Part shown: positions 56,973 through 64,000 of the stretch, one piece after another
Position numbering within the stretch: position 1 is the stretch's first letter
How the letters are laid out: each line of letters starts with the position of its first letter
DNA from: Eutreptiella sp. 'Long Island Sound 2002'
Lineage: Eukaryota > Euglenozoa > Euglenophyceae > Eutreptiales > Eutreptiaceae
DNA: 64,000 nt
Direction: 5' to 3'
NCBI GenBank assembly: GCA_964036045.1
Contig: OZ038381.1
Location: forward strand, 152,910,352-152,974,351
Notes under the pieces: generated by a model
What the model was told of the DNA's origin: nothing
Databases searched by the model: none
The model's input: the letters and a program-made list of their open reading frames with translations, nothing else
Made by a program: the position numbers and the translations under genes

Positions 56973-59900
56973 TTATTTCAGCAACATATTCTGGTCCTTC
57001 ATTGCATCCTCAAAGATCATCTGTTCGATGGAATTGTAGTGCTCTTGGGAGTAAAAGTGATCATCGACCTCGGCCAGTTCCTCGTCGTACACAGTCAGAT
57101 CGGCGAATGGCACGCTCTTTGAGCTGCTTGGCCGGGTGCCGGGGGTCTGCGTGCGGCTGCGGAGGGAGGGAGTGGGGGTGTTCCATGCCGGTCCTGAAGG
57201 GGGCTGGTGCGCATTGATCTTGACGGCGGCATGGATATCCTCGACGATGTCTGGTGAGATGCCATTCCCCGTCACGTTGAGGTACGAGAGCGTTCCGTTC
57301 TGCTTCATGGCCCGTGCCAGGGCGCGGCCCCCAGCATCGCCCAGGAGATTGTGTGCGATGTTCAGCTTGCACAAGACCGTGTTGTGGCGCAGCGCAGCCT
57401 ACGTCCCAGCAGGGGCAGAGGGGAGGACACAGTCGCAAGTGGAAAAACAGCGTAGGGCTCGAGACAACGCAAGCAGAAGTCAAGTTGCTTCTTTTGACAC
57501 CGTGAACAGACAGAGCACCGGTGGCGGACTTTCCATTCCCGGGAGGTTATCCGTGGCACAAGCGGGAGCCAGTATGTACAGCCGGTACAACTGCAGGCAC
57601 ATTGAAAGCACTTTGGAGAAAGTGCGACAAACCCTCCTCGGGACCTTGTTTAATGAAGCTGTCCACCAACTCAGGGGTGGGAGGGGTAGAGCAGGCTGCA
57701 ATCGTGAGGGGAGGGGCTGGGGGTCTGGCCTATCTTCGACAAACCGTACATACCAAGGATACCAACCTCGTTTCCATTCGTAGACAGGCGAGAGAAACTG
57801 AGCGGTTGTCAACAAAGCATGCACACTTCCCTCCTCTACACAACCTATGGCTGCTGCCCTCCCATAGACAAACCATCTTACCATGCTCCCGTCTACGAAC
57901 CAAAGATACAGCGCGGACTCAGTTGTAAGCACCTCCTGACAAGCTCCAAAGGCTTCACTTCATAGCATTTTGAAGTCTCTTTCCTCAACGCTTCTATTGT
58001 TGTACACAGTGGCAATGGCCGAAAAGCTAGATTTTTGATGCTCCGCTTCTTACTATCGGGGTTTCTAAGTAGTGAGTCAAAACTGTACCAACATGCTGGG
58101 TATCCCGTGCTCTGGACAGCTGACATTGGGCAAAATTGGGCAATAACACAAGCTGCTCGCTGTACACGGGGGATGAGGTGTTTTCTGTGGCTCTTGTACT
58201 GAAAAAACTGTGAGCAGAAATACGTTCCGCGTTCCGCGTGCACCCTTGGGGATGTTCGGGAGTGCTGGATTGTTGTGGCGTTTGTGGTGACCTTCCCGCA
58301 TTGGCCGCCTCACATGCAGTCATTCGCAGGCTCGGAAAGTTCAGAGGCACAAATCATGCAGCAAGAATGCAACAATCGTGCGATTCTACCTCCGGCCATC
58401 TCCTGTGGTTGCGATACTTGGGGTGCGTGCATCTGTGGGTGCGCACATACGGGTCGACCAGTGCACCCACCCCTGTGTTCGCACCCCGGCTATGCCAGGG
58501 GTAGGGCTGCTGGACCACTGCAGAAAAGCTTGAAAAGTTTCACCAGGAGAGCGCAGCTGGTGTGGGCAGGGCAACCCAGGGCCACAGGGCTCTGGAGGAC
58601 CAGGTGCTGAAAGATGCACTGCATGCCAGGCCTTTTGCCCTTGGTGTTGCTAGCGGAGTAATGGCCCTGTGCCATCTGCCAAGCAGCCCTTGGCGATGCT
58701 GTATTCGGGCTCAGGGTCGGTGAACCCTGCAGCTCCGCCGCGTAGCCAAGGCGGGGGGGGGGGGGGGGGGTTGAAACGTGGAGGCAAAAGCCTTGCTTCT
58801 TCAAGGCCACCCAGGGCTGTCCCTACTGCCCCCCCCCCCCCCATCCCAAAAAAACTGCCGCACTCCAGTACACCTGGGCATCAACCGTGCACCAACTGGT
58901 CGGAAGCTGCTGTCGGCTAACGGCCAACCGAAGTCGGTTAATCGAAATCCTTAACGAACCACAACAGAAAAGGAATATCTCATTCCTAAGCACAGCCCTG
59001 AGGGCGCCTGTCACAACCGCCAGACACCTCCAGATACGCTGCGCCTTGCGCTGTGATGCGGTTGTGGCTGAGATCCAGGAGCGTCACATGGCTGTTTACG
59101 AGAAGATTGGTAGCGATGAGGCGCATGGCAGCGTCGTCGATGACCTTGGCACTGCCCGGTTCCTGGGAGTAGTCCAAGTAGCTCAGCGTGGGGTCGTTGG
59201 CCGTCAGCCGATCGAAAGTCGCCTGTGAAATGATGGCGTGCCAGGGCATGAGGCCGGTGTCCGGAAACACGGTGCGCACATGAGCAGATGTGCCTCATGT
59301 GGGCAGAGAAGGGGTTGGGCCATCGGTGCAGACACATTGGAGCACCGGAGGCAAGGGATCTTTGCATCGGTGCTCCTGTCCATTAGGAATGCAGCCTTCC
59401 TTTCTCGCACACACACACAGCCTTGGGAGGAGGCGGCAGAGGGGTGGTCAGCGCGGCCCTTGACCGACGGCGCTTCGCAGTCAGCCGACTGCATTTGACA
59501 CTGAATCCATTCCATTTGGCCTGTGATTGAGCCTCGTTGCTTGGGCTTCAGGGCTCACATACCCTTAGATGGTGATTGGAGGTCACAGATTTCAAGCGGC
59601 GGACGTAGAAGGTAAGCAGTGATGTCTGGAAGGCCCATTGGAATCGTGTATGGAGGATGGGGGGCATTCGCAAAGGGGGGTGGGGGCTTTGGAAGCCCTT
59701 CCCCCCTGCCCTGGGCTCCGAGGATTGGTCCCCCAGGCAGACTCCCATGGAGCGATACCAAGACATGCACCTCAATGATAAGCGATCGTTGTTTTCACTT
59801 CCGGGAATCGAACGGGAGATCTGCGGCCATGCATGCCAGGCTGCCCATGCGAATTCTCATTCCCCAACCCAAGGTCTGATCTGAAGACCACTTGGGCAGG

Positions 59901-62900
59901 CGGCGTGCGCAATGACTGCTGAACCACCTTTCACGTGGGGGCACAGGCGTAGCGGTGAGGCATATCAAGAGGTTTCGGCCACAGGGTGTTCCGGTGCACA
60001 GGGACGGCAGCGGGGCACAGGAGGAGCTGCAGGCACGAGGGCTGCGCTTGGGGTCAGGATTTGAGCGCTGGCACATGGGCAGCGGAGCAGCGTCGGTGGA
60101 CCTTGAAGGACTTGGGGAGAGAGTTCAGCATCAACCGATAAGTCAGCTCCTCCTCGGCGTCCAGGGACACAGAGTTGTGATCGGTCCACACCGCCTCCAA
60201 CACATCGTTCACCTTTAAAGCCCGTGCAATTTCCATGACTCCCTCGTCCTTGATACGGTTGCCGTTCAAGTTGATCTTTCGGATGCTCCGGTTGTCCTCC
60301 AGAGCGTCGGCCAGATAACCGGCCCCTTTGGGGCCAATGGTATTGCCCTGCAACCGTAGCTCCACGATGTGCTGGTTGTGAAGCAGGGCTGATGCCAGGA
60401 GCTTGCAAGTGGTGTCGTTGTAGTACCTGTGCGACATTCACAAGACTGGGCGGTCCAGCAATGAACAAAATTATCGAAAAAGAAACTGCAGGTTCATTGT
60501 GCCATTCACCGCTGTCATCAGCATCAGACTCCACGGAGCTGCGCCAAAATCTCACCGGTTGTCCTCCGACTGCAGTTGCCTATGGTCTAGCGTCTATCAA
60601 TGACCAGTCGGTTAGAGCCATCAGTTGCCCATGAACCCATAACGAGGACTTTTTCAGGCCAGTTTCATGCCGGCATGGTCTGACTGAAAAATGGCAATCA
60701 TTGAGCGACCCCCCCCTACCCCCCAGACAGCCCGGGGTCATTACCAGCACAACTTATGGGGTCGCGATGTAGCACCAAACAGGCTCCCCTGGTGCGCCCA
60801 TGGCCCCCGAAAATGGCTGTTCCGAGGCATTTTGCACCATGGTAGGCAACACTTGTTTGCCCTATGACGGCTACAATGCGCCAATACAAACCGGCCTCCC
60901 ATCCAACTTTTTCTGTCTCTGTGGACCCTGTACCAATGGCAGGGGTCCTCCCGGACCTTGGTCCAGGCTTGGGGTCTGGTGACACGACAAGCACATGGAT
61001 GCCTATGGGGTGCCATGTCGCACCAATCAGGCCCCTCCAAAGCTCCTGCCATCTCCCTATTGCTGCTGCATCCTCCCCATTTCTTGAGGGGGGACAAACC
61101 CAAATACTGCCCAGTGATATTTGGGAGAGGGGGATTGGCAACCAAATCAACCGCATCCTTCGCAATCCTCAGCTGCCTTGAATGCCACAAAAGACAAACA
61201 ACACTTGAACACCTGTCATCCTCGCGCTCTGAAAGATCCAGAACCTTGAGGGTCGGATCATTGTCGTTGACACTGGCGAGAAGCGTCTTAAAAGCCTTGG
61301 GTTGGGTGTTCAGCTTCAGGGCATCCTCCAGCTGTTGCAGCAAGGACAGGGAAATGTCATTGCGGTCGGCTTTGCAGATCACGAGGCTATCGTTCAAGGC
61401 AAGTGCGTGCAAAAGGCTCTCGATCCCTCGGTCCCCAATTTGGTTGTTGGTGATATTCAAAGACGTCAGCGTCGAGTTGGTCTGCAAGGCTGTGCAGAAA
61501 TGGCTTAGGCCAACGTCTCCAATTGTGTTGTTGGCAACGTTGAGGTCTGTGAGGCTGCTGTTCACGGCCAGGAATTCGGCAAGCGCCTCGGCGCCCGTCT
61601 GCTCGAAGGTGTTGTTAGCAAGATTCAGGGACAGGATGGTGTCGTTGGCCTTCAGCTCATGGGCCAAGATGCACACGGCGGTGTCATTGTAGTACTTACT
61701 GCCATCGAAGTTGGACACATCGATGTGAGTGAGTGACTGGTCAGCCTCCCGGATGCGGGGCGTGGCGTGTTTGAGGGACTTGGGTTGCGTATTAATGGCA
61801 CATGCGATCTGGATGTCCGTGAAGGCCGTTTGTGGGATCTTATTGAACTTCAGGGAAACCTAGATCCAGAGAGCAGAGTGGTACTGACTCCACAGTGCTC
61901 AAAACTACCAACAAACACCCTCGAACGCGGCGCTTGATGCCTTTGGAAACGGTCAACATGGGTCAGATTTTTCAATCATACGGGATGAGGGACGGTACGG
62001 GTAAGATATGGAGGGCTTCCACCGGTGCACACACAATACTGGAAGGAACATTCACCACAAACTGGCTGCTAGAATTGCCGAAAAGGCCCATAATTGCCAA
62101 GTCGTGTCGCTGCTTCCTGCATCTGACGTCAAAATTGTGACAACTTTGCTGAAAGCAGCAGGAACGATTCCTCTTGCACCGTGCGCACCGTGCATGCACT
62201 GTGCGGCCTGAGGGACGCACCACCTCCCCACATCCAACGCACTATGGCACCCCAGGCCTCCTCTTCAGCAAATACTGAAACAAAGAAAAAAGACCTCGAC
62301 CAATACGTTGTTCACTTTCATCACGTCCAGCAGCGCCTGCGCCCCCGTCTCGGAAATATTATTGTTCTCGAGGTCTAATTTCGTCACGGTGTTGTTCTGC
62401 TTCAATGCCTCGCAAAGCGCGAGACATCCACGGTCCCGAATGGCGTTCGCAGAGAAGTCCAAATGCGTGATCTTGCGGTTGGTCTTCAGCACGTCCGCGA
62501 TGCACACCGCCCCGGCATCCCCCACGTTGTTGTTCGCGTAGCTGAGCCGCTTCACATGCTTGTTGTGGATCAGGGCCCGGCACAGAATCTTGACGGAGGC
62601 GTCGGTGTGGTACCGTTGCCCATCGTAAGCCGAGAAATCCAGAACCTCCAGCTCCTCGTCACCGGCGTCCCCTTTCATTAACGCAGGCAGGACCTTCTTC
62701 AAGGCGATGGGCTGCTCGTTCAGAAACAGGGCATCCTCCACCTCGTCCAGCATGCTCGCAGACACCTACAAACAGACGCACAAGGGGCTACACACGCAGC
62801 GGGCCACACATGGACCACACACAGGGCACAGACAAAGCTTCACCCTGCCCCCGTGTCCAATGAACAATTTGGTCCTTAAAAAATATGGTCCGAACAGTAG

Positions 62901-64000
62901 TGTTTGTTGGACACACCGTTCGGTGCGCACAACAGTATTGTGAAACGGCAGTAACACATCCCTGCGCAGAAATTACCCAGCCCATTCAAAGCTCAATGCG
63001 GTGGAGGCCTCCAATTAGCACTTTTCAGAGTAGAAGCCCTTGTTGTGGCCCCGCTTCATGCGGAAAAGTTGGACATGCTCCCCGTGCTTGGGGCCCTTCT
63101 TGTTCTTGGCATGGGCAGAAGTGGTGGTATAGCACCTCCCGGCCAGGTGCAAGCAGAGAATCAGTCATGGTGGGCAATAAAGGTCCTGTAGTTGAGGGAC
63201 ACCATTCCCTCACAACCTGCTTTACAAATGTACCCACCATTACTGCAAGATACATCACAATAGCCCCTCATTTCCCAATCTTTAGCCTGAACCCGCGGTT
63301 CTGGAGCCCGGTACCCAATTAAGTACCTAATCAATTGGGTCCTCAAAAAATACGGTCCGAACGGAAGCTCGCTGGACACGGGGGCGGGGGATACCCGAAT
63401 GCGTAATCCTAAGACACCCAAATGGCCTCTGGAAAATTATGGGAGAAGAGAAAAATCAGGGGAAACGCTGGAAAAACGGTGGGAAAATGAGGGGAAATGG
63501 AGAAAGAATAGGGTGAGGACTGAAAAAAAAAAGTTGCGCAACAAGAGAAAAACGAAGGAAAATGGAGGGAAAATGCACTGAATTTTCTAATAATCGTTGT
63601 TTTTTCGGTTCCCATTTTCCCCATTTTTCCGGAGGGTCTAACAGATATTGACGCTTCCCACTACGGCCTTGTTGAAAATGTGGCATACAAACATCTGGAG
63701 TGGAAAAATGGGGGAAAAAGGCAACGTGTCCGTAGGTCCCCAAAACCGGGTTCATAGGAGCCTTTGCACACAACGCCACACTGGGCACACAAGGGCTGCA
63801 AACCGGAGCACAAACACCACGCACAGTGGCTACACATGGGGCGCACTGCACACCTCGTTCTGCTCCAGATTCAAGGCGATGATGGAGTTGTTAATGGACA
63901 ATACTGCCACAAACAGCCCGGCCCCCTCGTCGCCAAGGTGGTTGTTGGCCAGATTGAGGTCCACCAGAGTCTGGTTCTCCGTTAACGCCGTGGCAATCTG
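56973..64000 (-). CDS. Leucine-rich-repeat protein (ribonuclease-inhibitor type), 3' six exons; 5' end off window
   Basis: Minus-strand exons: 64000-63854, 62765-62295, 61859-61213, 60426-60102, 59222-59028, 57398-56973, together 736 codons and TAA. All splice junctions keep frame (one phase-2 intron, the rest phase 0). The repeats follow the roughly 28-residue LxxLxLxxNxIxxxGxxxLAxALxxN pattern, for example LNLANNTFEQTGAEALAEFL and LRLQGNTIGPKGAGYLADAL. Sets of three to four repeats are separated by a linker with LNxQPKAFK then LKVLDLSE and a YYNDT-type motif, giving super-modules of about 165 residues. The C-terminus leaves the repeat fold (YDEELAEVDDHFYSQ). No signal peptide, NACHT or transmembrane segment is in view. 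It is probably an intracellular protein-binding scaffold; the partner is unknown. AATAAA overlaps the stop. Confidence 0.88.
57399..59027 (-). other. Last and longest intron of the LRR gene (1629 bp)
   Basis: Donor GAG|GTGTCT at 59027, acceptor ACGTAG|GCTGCG at 57399. Contains a G-tract (58751-58770) and a C-tract (58830-58842). No nested gene was recognised. Confidence 0.8.
62766..63853 (-). other. First visible intron of the LRR gene (1088 bp) with an internal repeat pair
   Basis: Donor GAG|GTGTGC, acceptor TTTGTAG|GTGTCT. A segment around CCTTAAAAAATATGGTCCGA (about 62873) recurs as CCTCAAAAAATACGGTCCGA (about 63341). A purine-rich GGAAAA-type stretch lies at 63430-63580. Confidence 0.8.

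Noticed and set aside
59790-59885. Possible tRNA (GTTCGATTCCCGG on the minus strand)
   Set aside because: The flanking bases do not form a T-stem and no D-arm or acceptor stem could be folded.

Overview
This is eukaryotic nuclear DNA, most likely from a protist or alga. The evidence is spliceosomal GT-AG introns in two recognisable host genes, degenerate DNA transposons, interspersed microsatellites, long poly-G/poly-C runs and a large satellite array carrying telomere-like TTAGGG/TTTAGGG blocks. I cannot name the species. Gene density is low: only the two window edges carry clear host genes, both on the minus strand.

Layout. (1) 1-2356, minus: 5' part of a GH116 (GBA2-type) glucosylceramidase/beta-glucosidase-like gene, with one intron carrying a 21-bp minisatellite. 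(2) 2.4-8.1 kb: decayed sequence, including an ORF broken only by TGA codons and a 359-bp direct repeat. (3) 8.13-10.44 kb, minus: decayed copy (A) of an uncharacterised mobile-element gene. (4) 10.74-35.3 kb: a satellite domain. Its core is 14 tandem units of about 0.8 kb (18285-29613) arranged mostly as alternating a/b dimers, flanked by longer ancestral units. It is interrupted by a foldback-like block (12.5-16.5 kb, with an 11-copy 94-bp array inside) and by a 3.04-kb pogo/Tigger-like DNA transposon (31010-34052) whose transposase has a WW domain fused at its N-terminus. (5) 35.3-47.9 kb: little recognisable coding; a tRNA-derived SINE head, minisatellites, microsatellites and G-tracts. 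(6) 48.4-53.35 kb, minus: a decayed hAT transposase split by a nested 3.54-kb transposon (copy B, 49051-52591) of the same family as copy A. Removing B and one target duplication restores the hAT frame. (7) 53.7-54.45 kb foldback/MITE-like element; 55.4-55.85 kb TTGTG microsatellite. (8) 56973-64000, minus: six exons of a ribonuclease-inhibitor-type leucine-rich-repeat gene running off the window's right end.

The most promising undescribed item is the A/B element family. It encodes conserved proteins I cannot assign to any transposase superfamily. In copy B the palindromic motif CTAGAAC/GTTCTAG clusters at both termini and in the non-coding gaps between exons. In copy A the equivalent gaps carry a different AT-rich motif. 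The two host genes do not obviously interact; the rest of the window is a graveyard of nested mobile DNA.
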